Shown piece by piece: positions 1 to 7,812 of a DNA stretch of 64,000 nucleotides. Numbering within the stretch: the first letter of the stretch is position 1; every line of letters starts with the position of its first letter. The notes beneath the pieces were generated by a model. That model did not search any database. It was not told where the DNA came from and saw nothing but the letters and a program-made list of their open reading frames with translations. This stretch comes from Streptomyces sp. ISL-43 (lineage in GTDB: Bacteria > Actinomycetota > Actinomycetes > Streptomycetales > Streptomycetaceae), in contig NZ_JAGGOT010000034.1 of assembly GCF_018614195.1 (NCBI RefSeq), forward strand, positions 62,001-126,000. The letters run 5' to 3'. The translations under genes and the position numbers were made by a program.

Positions 1-379
1 CATGGCATCCGGGTCGGTGATCGTGAACAGCAGCTCCTGGCTCGGGATGATTCCCATGCCTGTCGCCGCACCTTACGCGGCCAGCAAGGCCGCCCTGGTG
101 AGCCTGACCCGTTCGGCGGCCGCCGAGCTTGCCGAGCAGGGGATCTCGGTCTTCGCCATCTGTCCGGCAGTTGTCGACACCCCGATGATCGACCGTATCT
201 CGCAGATGGCAGGCGCCCCCAAGACGGCCATCGCCGAGATGGTCTGTCCGAGCCGACAGGTCACCTCGCCCGACAGGGTGGCGGAAGTCGTCGTCGGCCT
301 CCTGGCATCCGATACACCCTTCGAAAGCGGATCGGCGCTACGAATCGATCCGAACGAGGTCGAGCGAGTCGGGCCGTGA
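1..379 (+). CDS. Short-chain dehydrogenase/reductase, C-terminal part (5' end outside window)
   Basis: Classical SDR fold NAD(P)-dependent oxidoreductase; only the last ~125 residues are visible because the reading frame is open at the window start. The catalytic Ser strand (VNSSSWLG) is followed by the YAASK active-site motif (YxxxK), then the typical PAVVDTPM segment that follows beta-strand 6 and closes over the cofactor. The tail reads like the C-terminus of 3-oxoacyl-ACP reductase-type SDRs. The substrate cannot be told from this fragment. It converges on the small membrane gene at 553-852; the 170 bases between them hold no gene I can support. Confidence 0.85.
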   Translation, partial: MASGSVIVNSSSWLGMIPMPVAAPYAASKAALVSLTRSAAAELAEQGISVFAICPAVVDTPMIDRISQMAGAPKTAIAEMVCPSRQVTSPDRVAEVVVGLLASDTPFESGSALRIDPNEVERVGP

Positions 380-552
380 CCCGAGCGAACGAGCCCTCGT
401 CGACCCCTTCCGTCAAGAAGGGGCACCCGGCGCCCGAGGCCTCGGCCGGCCCGGCCCCGGTGCTCACCGGCCCGGAGCCGCATCCGTAGCCGTCACCGCG
501 GTTGACCACCCCGGCGCGGCACCGGCCCGAAGAGGTCAGCCATGGCGTCGGG

Positions 553-852
553 TCAGCCGCGGTCGGCGACGGCCCAGGACGCGGCGGCCACGATGCCCGC
601 GGCTCCGAGAACGGCCGGCCACGCGCCGACCTTCTTCGCCAGCGGGTGCGCACCCGCGAAGCCGGCGAGGTACAGCGCACCGAGCCCTGCCGCGGCGGGG
701 GCGCCGCCGCGCTTGTGCCACTCCAGCCCGGCCACGACGCCCGCGGCGCCGAGCACGACACCGCCGAGCGGCCGCTTCTTGGTCCACCGGGCGACGGCGT
801 ACCCGCCGACCAGACCGGTGGCCGCCACTACGGAACTCGGTACCCGCACCAT
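553..852 (-). CDS. Small conserved membrane protein (99 aa)
   Basis: Short integral membrane protein with Gly/Ala/Val-rich hydrophobic segments near residues 5-20, 30-45, 55-65 and 75-95, separated by basic stretches (RWTKKRPLGG, HPLAKK). The chosen ATG begins MVRVPSS and is preceded by GAGGGAG at a good distance; an upstream in-frame ATG would add 17 residues with no ribosome site. No enzymatic motif is visible. Its role is unknown. Confidence 0.6.
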   Translation of the reverse strand: MVRVPSSVVAATGLVGGYAVARWTKKRPLGGVVLGAAGVVAGLEWHKRGGAPAAAGLGALYLAGFAGAHPLAKKVGAWPAVLGAAGIVAAASWAVADRG

Positions 853-891
853 GCCCAACTCCCTCACGCCATCAGCTCGTACGTCATACGT

Positions 892-1012
892 CCATACGCC
901 CACACGCCCACGCGCCTACACGCCCACGCGCCTACACGCCCACGCGCCTACAGCGCAGGCGCCTACACGCCCACGCGCCCATACATGCACACGCTCACAC
1001 GCCTACCTGCCC
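892..1012. repeat. Short tandem repeat, 16-bp unit, degenerate
   Basis: The unit CACGCGCCTACACGCC occurs back to back at 909-924 and 925-940, then continues as diverged copies to about 1012, giving a run of CACGCC/CTACAC steps. It lies between two minus-strand small membrane-protein genes and is not itself a convincing coding sequence. Confidence 0.7.
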
Positions 1013-1019
1013 CACGAGG

Positions 1020-1196
1020 CTAACTCGGGCCCTTGACCACACGTCGGGCACCCACCGCGCCCAACACCAGCACGGCCCCGCCGATCACCGGATCCGGCAC
1101 CGCGTCCCGTACGCCGCGCGGCAGCACCGCCACCACGCCCAGGACGAGAAGAAACGCGAGCCCGCATCCGCCGGCGGCCCGAAGCAGTCTGTCCAC
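1020..1196 (-). CDS. Small two-helix membrane protein (58 aa)
   Basis: Minus-strand frame starting at GTG (VDRLLRAAGG) and ending with TAG at 1020. It contains two hydrophobic segments (CGLAFLLVLGVVAVLP and PVIGGAVLVLGAVGA) joined by a short polar loop and ends with a basic tail, as in many tiny Streptomyces membrane proteins. The start is uncertain: the frame is open further upstream, and no strong ribosome site marks the GTG. No function can be assigned. Confidence 0.4.
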   Translation of the reverse strand: MDRLLRAAGGCGLAFLLVLGVVAVLPRGVRDAVPDPVIGGAVLVLGAVGARRVVKGPS

Positions 1197-1409
1197 GCGC
1201 TGCTCAACGCGGCCGCCCCGCCACCCGACACGGACCGCACCGAGGGGATTTGTCGCACACTCGCCGCATCCGTGCGATGTCTGCCCATGGAACCTGATGG
1301 GCATAAATTCAATCTCCCACCCAAAGGGGCAAACCGCCTCAGCCCCTTGGAGCTCGCCCACCCCTCCACTCCCCACACTTCCCTCATCAACACCAGGAGC
1401 AAGGACACC

Positions 1410-1946
1410 GTGATCTGCTACGGACAGGCCGTCCTCGACCTCGCGGACGAACTGGTCGACGCCTACGCCGACGTCTTCTCCGCCCCGCCGTGGAACGAAG
1501 ACGAAGAAACCATTCGCCAGTTCGCTGCCCGCCTTCCGGCCGACGCCCGGCGCCGTGGCTTCCGTACGGCCCTCGCCCAGTCCGCCACCGGCATCGACGG
1601 CTTCGCGACGGGCTGGATCACCCCGGCGACCTTCCCGAAGAACCGTGCGTACGCCCAGGTCGCGGCCCAGCTCGGCCCGGCCCGCGTGAAGGAACTCCTC
1701 GCCGGGGCACTGGAGATAGACGAACTGGCCGTACGCCCCTACGCGCGCGGCCGCGGCACCGGCCGGGACCTCCTCACCGAGATCACCACCGACGCCCCGG
1801 ACCGCCGCGCCTGGCTCCTGACCAGCCGGCTGGCCAAGGACACGGTGGCCACGTACCGCCGCCTCGGCTGGCACGAGGTGCGGGCCCTGCCCGGCACGGA
1901 GACGGGCGTGATCGTCTTCCTGTCCCCGGACCACCCGAACCGATAG
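1410..1946 (+). CDS. GNAT-family N-acetyltransferase
   Basis: Predicted acetyl-CoA-dependent acyltransferase of about 178 aa. The acetyl-CoA pyrophosphate loop is visible as ELAVRPYARGRGTGRDLL (the R/Q-x-x-G-x-G/A pattern), followed by a helix and a late strand (TVATYRRLGWHEV) typical of GNAT motif B. The GTG at 1410 is preferred because AGGAG lies 11 bases upstream; the open frame extends to 1272 but that extension is proline/polar rich and unlike the family. Substrate unknown. It reads towards the TnpB-like gene and is probably monocistronic. Confidence 0.75.
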   Translation: MICYGQAVLDLADELVDAYADVFSAPPWNEDEETIRQFAARLPADARRRGFRTALAQSATGIDGFATGWITPATFPKNRAYAQVAAQLGPARVKELLAGALEIDELAVRPYARGRGTGRDLLTEITTDAPDRRAWLLTSRLAKDTVATYRRLGWHEVRALPGTETGVIVFLSPDHPNR

Positions 1947-2264
1947 GGCCGATCCGGCTGATCCCCCCCGGGGCACCTACCAGAGGCGGCCGCACGGCAT
2001 GAGAGGCCCGTGGCCGGGCGCCAGCTCAACCTGGCAACGCTCCGCCAACTCGCCACGGCAGCTGGCGCCCCTAGCACCTCCTGTACCCGCCTGGGCGGCC
2101 CCCGGCAGCGTCTACCCCCGGGTAGCCGCTGTTGATTTTGATTGTTGGCCGTGGTGTACCTCGTATGAGTGAACGCGGGTGCTGTGAGCTGGCGATCTTG
2201 GCAAAGACGGTCAGTGTGGGGGTGGAAGTCGTCAGGGCTGCGGTGGGGGATGGAGGGGTAGCTG
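1947..2264. other. Intergenic region left of the IS605-family gene
   Basis: 318 bases without a supportable gene. A short open stretch around 2011-2130 (beginning VAGRQLNLATLRQLATAAG) looks like a decayed coding fragment. The left end of the insertion sequence should lie here, but I see no clear subterminal hairpin. A GGAGGGG ribosome site at 2252-2258 serves the downstream GTG start. Confidence 0.4.
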
Positions 2265-3959
2265 GTGGCGCGTGGTGGGGGTCGGCGGAGGCGTGCACTG
2301 CGTGCGTTGGCTGTTCCGTTTACGGTGTCGGCGCCTGCGGGTGCGCGTATCCGGGATCGTCTGCGCCTGACCTCTGGCGATGTCGAGGTCTTGCGAGTCG
2401 TCGGAGGGCATCTCGGCCGGCATGCCCGTGCTGATCTGGCTGAGCGAGTGCGGATCGGCATGGTGCCGGTGAAGAGCAACCGGCGGGCGGAGCGTAAACG
2501 CGCACTGACGGGGGTGTCGTCGTCGCGCTGGGCGGGGGCGATCACCCGCGCATCCGAGGACCAGTACCAGCTGAGTGTGCGATGCCTGTTCGATGAGCGC
2601 GCCTTGCTGCGTCGGGCCATCTCGAAGATCGGTAAGCGTTTGGCCGTTCCGTGTGGTCAGCGTGTGGGTGGTGTCCGCGGTTACCCGAGCCGGACTGAGC
2701 GTGCGCAGAAGCAGTGCCGGTTGCAGGTGCTCACCGTGCGCCTGGCCGAGGTGGAGCAGCGGATCGAGGCCGGGCATCCGGCAATCGTTGTCGGTGGCCG
2801 CCGTCTCGCGAAGACCCGGCACAACCTCATCGACGCCGATCTCACTCAAAACGAGTGGCGGGAGTGCTGGGACGCACAGCGCTTGTTTCTGACCGCTGAC
2901 GGGGAGTCCGGTGCGCCGTACGGGAATTACACGATCACTGTGGACCCGGCCGATGGGACGGTCACCGTCGTCCTGCCGGAACCGTTGAGGCACCTGGCGA
3001 ACGCACCTCGGGGCCGCTACCGGCTCTCGTGTCCCGTTACGTTCAACCACCGCCGGGATGAGTGGCTGGACAGGGTCACGGCAAACTGCTCCGTGCGCTA
3101 CGACATCGTCTGCGACCCCGAACGCGGTCGCTGGTACCTCGATGCCTCGTGGTCCACACCGAAGGTGGTGCTGCCGACCCCCGCCGAGCTGACCGCGATT
3201 GGCACCCGGCTGCTCGCGGTGGACCTTAATGCCGACCACCTCGCCGCCTGCGTCGTAGACGCCCACGGCAACCCGGTCGGTCAGCCCATCACCGTCACCA
3301 CCGACCTGACCGGACCGACATCCCAGCGCGACGGGCGCCTACGGCAGGCGATCACCGAACTCATCCGCCTCGCGAAACTCCACGGCTGCGCCGGTTTCGC
3401 CATCGAGAACCTCGGCTTCGCCGACGCCCGCGCCACCGGCCGCGAAACCATGGGCCGAGGCAAGCGCGGCAAGACCTTCCGCCGTACCGTCGCCGGCATG
3501 CCCACCGCGCGTTTCCGGGAACGGCTGTCCGGCATGGCCTTCCACGCGGGGCTCGTCGTGGTCGCGGTCGATCCCGCCTACACCTCCCGCTGGGGAGCCC
3601 AGTACTGGAAGCAGCCGCTTCAACAGCAATCGAAGACCACCGTCGTCACCGGGCACCATGCGGCCGCGGTGGCGATCGGAAGGCGCGCCCTCTGCTACGG
3701 GGCACGGCGTCGGCCAGGTGTGACCGCACACGACCAGAGGATCGTGCTGCGGAGAGCTACCGGCCAGGCCGTGCCCCGCCCAAGGGCACGCGGGAACACG
3801 AGCCCGCCAAGGACCACAGGCGCACCCCACAAGGGTGGCAAGACCTGCTGGGACCAAAGCGACCAGCTCGCGCCATTCTCGCTCTCCCAAGACCGTTCGG
3901 GGAGACAACCGGCCAGCCCGGTATCCAGCGATCCGGCCAATAGCGGCCGACATCGCTAG
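2265..3959 (+). CDS. tnpB: TnpB-like (IS200/IS605 OrfB) RNA-guided nuclease family protein
   Basis: 564-aa protein of the TnpB superfamily, whose studied members use an RNA transcribed from the element's right end to guide a RuvC nuclease. The RuvC core is visible: LLAVDLNADHLAACVVD (Asp320, motif I) and GFAIENLGF (Glu381, motif II), followed by VVVAVDPAYTSRWG (Asp436). Where TnpB normally has D-x-N-A-A (motif III) this protein has GHHAAAVAIGRR, and no CxxC zinc-ribbon pairs are seen between residues 440 and 465. The last ~90 residues are low-complexity and probably translate the guide-RNA scaffold. No Y1 transposase (TnpA) is adjacent. Start is GTG with GGAGGGG upstream. Confidence 0.8.
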   Translation: MARGGGRRRRALRALAVPFTVSAPAGARIRDRLRLTSGDVEVLRVVGGHLGRHARADLAERVRIGMVPVKSNRRAERKRALTGVSSSRWAGAITRASEDQYQLSVRCLFDERALLRRAISKIGKRLAVPCGQRVGGVRGYPSRTERAQKQCRLQVLTVRLAEVEQRIEAGHPAIVVGGRRLAKTRHNLIDADLTQNEWRECWDAQRLFLTADGESGAPYGNYTITVDPADGTVTVVLPEPLRHLANAPRGRYRLSCPVTFNHRRDEWLDRVTANCSVRYDIVCDPERGRWYLDASWSTPKVVLPTPAELTAIGTRLLAVDLNADHLAACVVDAHGNPVGQPITVTTDLTGPTSQRDGRLRQAITELIRLAKLHGCAGFAIENLGFADARATGRETMGRGKRGKTFRRTVAGMPTARFRERLSGMAFHAGLVVVAVDPAYTSRWGAQYWKQPLQQQSKTTVVTGHHAAAVAIGRRALCYGARRRPGVTAHDQRIVLRRATGQAVPRPRARGNTSPPRTTGAPHKGGKTCWDQSDQLAPFSLSQDRSGRQPASPVSSDPANSGRHR

Positions 3960-3968
3960 GAACGGTCT
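3890..3968 (+). repeat. Inverted repeat; probable IS right end / guide-RNA scaffold
   Basis: AGACCGTTC at 3890-3898 is the exact reverse complement of GAACGGTCT at 3960-3968, with smaller GGCC-type complementarities between. The arm at 3960 begins one base after the TAG stop of the TnpB-like gene. In IS605-family elements the guide RNA overlaps the 3' end of tnpB and ends at the element boundary. The GAACGGTCTACC segment is therefore my candidate for the scaffold end, with the guide expected immediately downstream. Inference only. Confidence 0.5.
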
Positions 3969-4121
3969 ACCTCCTCCAGACCACCACCAACGCGCCTCGC
4001 CGCGGTCCGTACGCCGCCGAGCCCGCCACGAACCCACTGTCCGGCGACACGGCCGCCCGGCGCCGCCACCCTGGCTCTCTGTCGCTACTGGGCTGCATCC
4101 AGGGGTACGACTGACCGCTGC

Positions 4122-4961
4122 TCAGTCACCCTGGCTCCGCAGGTGGGCCAGCACGTCGGCGAGCTCCAGGTCGTACTGGTCCTTGTCTTCCTCCCAATGG
4201 GACATCACCGCGACTGCCGCTTCGGCCATGTCTGCGGGCAGGTTGGCCGCGCGGAGCGTCTCGGCGATGTCCTCCATCTCCGGGGCCCAGCGCCAGGCGC
4301 GTGCGGCCACGCTGGGCAGGTATCCGGGGTCGGAGAGGATGTTGGACGCCATCACCTGCGCCTCGGCCGTGAGCTCGTCGCCGACTCCATGGGCGTCGGC
4401 CAGCGCGTGGGCCACTCCGGCGAGGGTTCGGGCGGCCTTCTGGTAGCTGGCGAACGCCATCTTCAGCGCGGAAGCGGAGCCGACGCTGCCGCTCGAGCGG
4501 CGGACGTGCAACGCGGTGTCCTTGAACACCGGCTGCACCGTGTCCACGGCCTGAGCTTCGCCGGCGAGGTAGAGGCGAGCCGCCCGCTGGCCGCCGGGCG
4601 GCGGGCCGAAGATCGCCCCGTCGAGGACCGTGGCGCCCGGCCTGATCACCTCCGCGATGCGCTGCATGCGCTGGGGGTTGATCGCGTTGGCATCCACGTA
4701 CACGCCGGCGAAGGCGTGGCCAGCGACCGTGGTCGCCACGTCTTCGGCGGCCTGCGGCGGACAGATCGACAGGACGATCTCGCTGCGTTCCAGCGCCTCG
4801 CCGAGCGAGTCACACGCGGTGGCCCCGGCTTCCTTCGCGCGCCGGTGGGTCGCGTCGCTGCGGCCTTCCGGCACCCACAGCACCTGGTGGCCTGCCTTGA
4901 CGGCCTGGGCGGCGACGGCTGCGCCCATGGCGCCGGGGTTCAAGAGGGTCACGGTCGTCAC
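4122..4961 (-). CDS. NAD(P)-dependent oxidoreductase, 3-hydroxyisobutyrate dehydrogenase-like
   Basis: 279-aa beta-hydroxyacid dehydrogenase-type enzyme. The N-terminus has the Rossmann fingerprint LNPGAMGAAVAAQA (GxxMGxxxA) and the family's second-strand and IVLSICPP motifs. The all-alpha C-terminal half, with KMAFASYQKA around residue 167, resembles the dehydrogenase C-terminal domain of DUF1932-type proteins. It starts with a GTG overlapping the TGA of the regulator upstream (4-base overlap), so the two are translationally coupled on the minus strand. Substrate unknown. Confidence 0.8.
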   Translation of the reverse strand: MTTVTLLNPGAMGAAVAAQAVKAGHQVLWVPEGRSDATHRRAKEAGATACDSLGEALERSEIVLSICPPQAAEDVATTVAGHAFAGVYVDANAINPQRMQRIAEVIRPGATVLDGAIFGPPPGGQRAARLYLAGEAQAVDTVQPVFKDTALHVRRSSGSVGSASALKMAFASYQKAARTLAGVAHALADAHGVGDELTAEAQVMASNILSDPGYLPSVAARAWRWAPEMEDIAETLRAANLPADMAEAAVAVMSHWEEDKDQYDLELADVLAHLRSQGD

Positions 4962-6373
4962 TGGCTGCCTCCTGGCGGGAGCTGAGCGGGCATTCGTTCC
5001 TGATGAGCAATGATCACCTCACGAAGGCCGATCGCGGCAGGTGATCCGGCCCCGGGGTGCAGCGCGAGCTGACGGCTGAAGTGGCCGATCCGGCGATCGA
5101 CGCTCTCGGTGCGGCGCCGGGCACTGACCCCGAGGACAGCGTGGATCTGCGTCGCGGCTCCGTCGATGTCCCCTCGGCCCAGCCGAGCCATCGCGAGGTC
5201 CATGCGGGCCAGGGACATCTCGCCGAGTCGCTGCTGCTCCGGCGGCGCGGACTGGAACATCTCCACCGCTTCATCGGCGCGGGTCTCGGCGTCGCTGAGG
5301 TGCTGAGTGCCGGCAAGCCAGAGGTGCGTACTGCTGGAGTAGAACAGTTGCTTCTCGACGGGGAAGGCCATCATTCCGCCGGGCAGTTCGTCCCCTTCGA
5401 CGAGACACTCGCGCAGGTGGTCAGCGGCGCTCAGGGAGGCCAGAGCATCGCTGCCCCGGTTGAGCTGGCCGTAGGCGCGTGCCTTGATGCTCTCCAGCCG
5501 GATCTGCGCCGTGCCGGACTCGGGGGTGAACGCACTTCCCGAGTCGGCGAGGCGTACGGCGTCTACGGGGCGGCCGTCCCAGTACGCGATCAGTGCCTGG
5601 AGGCCGCGCACCCAGGAGCGAAGTCCGTTGTGGCCGGCGAGCTCGCCGAATAGGAAGGCGGTGCGTGCCTGTGTCTCGGCGGCGTCGTAGCGGCCCAGGT
5701 CGAAGCTGGCATTGGCCAGTACGCCGCAGAGGACGCCAGCGCCCACGTAGAGGTCACTGGTGTACCGCGGTGGCTGGCGGCCTTCGAGGAGTTCGAAGGC
5801 GCGGTCGCGGAGGGCACGCACCTCGCGGAACAGGGGCCCGACGGGCCGGTTCGGATACGTAATGACGAGGCGGCGGATGTCAGCTTCCAGCTGCTCCAGC
5901 GTGTGCGGTCCCACGTTGCTGCTCTCTGCCCTGGCCGCGAACTGCGCCGACTCATTCGCCGCCGCCATGACCACGTCTTCAAGGCCGTACTCGGATGGAT
6001 CCACTGCATTGCGGTCGTCAGCCGCTGGGTGGTGCGGCGAGGTCCCAGGCTTGGACTCCGCAGGCCCGAGGAGACGGGCAGCCAAGATGCCCGGGAACAT
6101 GAACTCCAGGACGCGGCGGGCGACGGTCTGCGGGGTCCGGACCTCGCCGTGCGCGTACCGGAAGAACTGCCGCTTCTCGATCGTCGCGGTCCCGATCGAG
6201 GGCGGCCCCTCCAACTCCGCTAACTGCTTGGCCGCCTGCTCGTAGCGCCGCTTGAAGACTTGATAGTCCTGCCAACCCCGCTGGTTGATCAGGGTCTGGA
6301 AAAGGGTCGGTCCTGATGGCTCCACAGCCGCTCCCTCGTGCCGGGGTCCTTGTCCGGCATCCACGCTAGACAT
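4958..6373 (-). CDS. NsdA/NsdB-like regulatory protein with helical repeats
   Basis: About 471 aa. The N-terminal region (TLFQTLINQRGWQDYQVFKRRYEQAAKQL) has the length and pattern of the helix-turn-helix-like start of Streptomyces NsdA/NsdB-type regulators, and the long C-terminal part is alpha-helical with TPR-like periodicity. A second family member is encoded at 15731-17053, and the two align over their N-terminal ~80 residues. ATG at 6373 is chosen because similarity begins shortly after it; an ATG at 6433 adds 20 residues. Ends in a 4-base overlap with the dehydrogenase gene. A regulatory role is inferred from the family. Confidence 0.65.
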   Translation of the reverse strand: MSSVDAGQGPRHEGAAVEPSGPTLFQTLINQRGWQDYQVFKRRYEQAAKQLAELEGPPSIGTATIEKRQFFRYAHGEVRTPQTVARRVLEFMFPGILAARLLGPAESKPGTSPHHPAADDRNAVDPSEYGLEDVVMAAANESAQFAARAESSNVGPHTLEQLEADIRRLVITYPNRPVGPLFREVRALRDRAFELLEGRQPPRYTSDLYVGAGVLCGVLANASFDLGRYDAAETQARTAFLFGELAGHNGLRSWVRGLQALIAYWDGRPVDAVRLADSGSAFTPESGTAQIRLESIKARAYGQLNRGSDALASLSAADHLRECLVEGDELPGGMMAFPVEKQLFYSSSTHLWLAGTQHLSDAETRADEAVEMFQSAPPEQQRLGEMSLARMDLAMARLGRGDIDGAATQIHAVLGVSARRRTESVDRRIGHFSRQLALHPGAGSPAAIGLREVIIAHQERMPAQLPPGGSQ

Positions 6374-6591
6374 CAACAGCCGCCGACCGAAGATTTGTTG
6401 TCCAGAAATTCCAGGTGGAGAGCGAATAGACATCGGTTAGGCACGAAAGGGCCGCGTTCGGCATCACTCAGGGCCTCGTTTAGGCGGGAGCCGCCGGGAA
6501 CACTTCGTCTTCGCCCCGGCAAGACAGCGGCCCTGCGAGGCCGAGTCGCCGCCGTGGTTAACGCAAGTCAGGCAGCCCAGGAGGCCCGCTC

Positions 6592-7188
6592 ATGGCAGCG
6601 CACCACCAGCTCGCGTTCACCGTCGCCCGCACGGCAGCCGCCGCCCGGCAGGCACGACACCAGGTCGTGGCCGAGATCCGTTCCTGGGGCATACGGCTCG
6701 ATGCGGAGGCACTGGCTGGAATCGAGCTGGCGGCTGGCGAGCTGATCACCAACGCCGTACGCCACACCGCGTCGGGGCCGGTCACCGTCAGCGTCTGCCA
6801 GGAGGGGCCTGTGCTTGTGGTCGAGGTGCATGACGCGGCCAAAGTGCTGCCGCACCCGGAACCCTTGAGCGGGAGCGCCGAGTCTGGGCACGGTCTGTAT
6901 CTCGTATCCGTGCTCGCCGACCGCCACGGTGCCGATCTGACGGCGACGGGAAAGCGCTGCTGGGCGGAGTTCGATCTGCCCAGCAGCGCGGGTGATCGAA
7001 CGGCGGATCAGGGCAGCGGTCGTGATCGGCGTCTGCCCTCTGACCATGCTGGCGAAGTGGCTGATCGGGCGGCGACGAGGGTTCGTACGCCAGCAGCGGG
7101 CTCGCCATCGCACACCCGGACGAGGGCTAGGCGCCAGACCATAGCCCCGGCGGCACGGAGGCCCTTCGCGGGTCAGCTCATCGACTGA
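6592..7188 (+). CDS. ATP-binding protein, anti-sigma-factor (RsbW-like) HATPase
   Basis: 198 aa. The first ~130 residues form a GHKL/HATPase_c_2 domain: N box ELAAGELITNAVRHT, G1-like VVEVHD, and G2-like SAESGHGLYLV. The family comprises small soluble kinases that often bind sigma or anti-anti-sigma factors. The C-terminal ~65 residues are Arg/Pro-rich and probably disordered. It stands alone, about 150 bases upstream of the RiPP-like operon leader, so a link to that operon is not demonstrated. Confidence 0.8.
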   Translation: MAAHHQLAFTVARTAAAARQARHQVVAEIRSWGIRLDAEALAGIELAAGELITNAVRHTASGPVTVSVCQEGPVLVVEVHDAAKVLPHPEPLSGSAESGHGLYLVSVLADRHGADLTATGKRCWAEFDLPSSAGDRTADQGSGRDRRLPSDHAGEVADRAATRVRTPAAGSPSHTRTRARRQTIAPAARRPFAGQLID

Positions 7189-7338
7189 ATAGTGCTGATT
7201 CGACAGCAAGTTGGGGGCCTAGACTCGTGGGCTTGCCTGCGGCACCGACCGGCCACGGTCGGCCCGGGACAAGAAGTCCCCGGCCCTCTACCGGGCCAGC
7301 CCACGAATCAGCTCCTGTACCAAGTGGAGGTTGTTGCT

Positions 7339-7773
7339 ATGCCCGAGAAGGTCACGAAGGAAAAGGTCCTCGTCTACGTCGTGCGTGACGGGCGCCTGCT
7401 GGTGTTCCGCCACACCGACTACTCCTACGAGGAGGTCGGCATCCAGGTGCCCGCGGGCAGTATCCGCCCCGCTGAGACTCCGGAGGCCGCCGCTCTGCGC
7501 GAGGCCCGCGAGGAGACCGGCCTGTCGGACTTCAAGATCGTCCGCAAGCTCGGCGAGACCGAGTACGACATCAGCCCGTACCGGTTCGAGATCCAGCGCC
7601 GTCACGTCTTCCACCTGGAGCTCACGGAGCCGACCCCGGAGCGGTGGATGAGCCAGGAGGACCACGACGGGGAGCAGGAGCCGACTCACTTCGAGTGCTT
7701 CTGGATCCCGCTGGAGGCCGCGCACATTCTCCAGTCCGGCCAGGGCGCCCTGCTGGGGCGTTTGTCCGACTAG
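7339..7773 (+). CDS. Nudix hydrolase, first gene of the RiPP-like operon
   Basis: 144-aa Nudix-fold pyrophosphohydrolase. The Nudix box is intact: GSIRPAETPEAAALREAREE followed by TGL, matching G-x5-E-x7-REUxEExGU with U hydrophobic. ATG at 7339 has GTGGAGG eight bases upstream. The radical SAM gene begins 39 bases after its stop, with no terminator between, so the two are likely co-transcribed. The substrate is unknown; candidates would be a nucleotide-linked metabolite or a house-cleaning target. A hairpin-rich leader (7225-7320) precedes it. Confidence 0.85.
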   Translation: MPEKVTKEKVLVYVVRDGRLLVFRHTDYSYEEVGIQVPAGSIRPAETPEAAALREAREETGLSDFKIVRKLGETEYDISPYRFEIQRRHVFHLELTEPTPERWMSQEDHDGEQEPTHFECFWIPLEAAHILQSGQGALLGRLSD

Positions 7774-7812
7774 TCAGTCATCCGGTCACGGCAGCATAGG
7801 AGGGGGCAGCCG

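Noticed and set aside
892..1012. CRISPR array
   Set aside because: Direct repeats are contiguous with no spacers and no cas genes are present.
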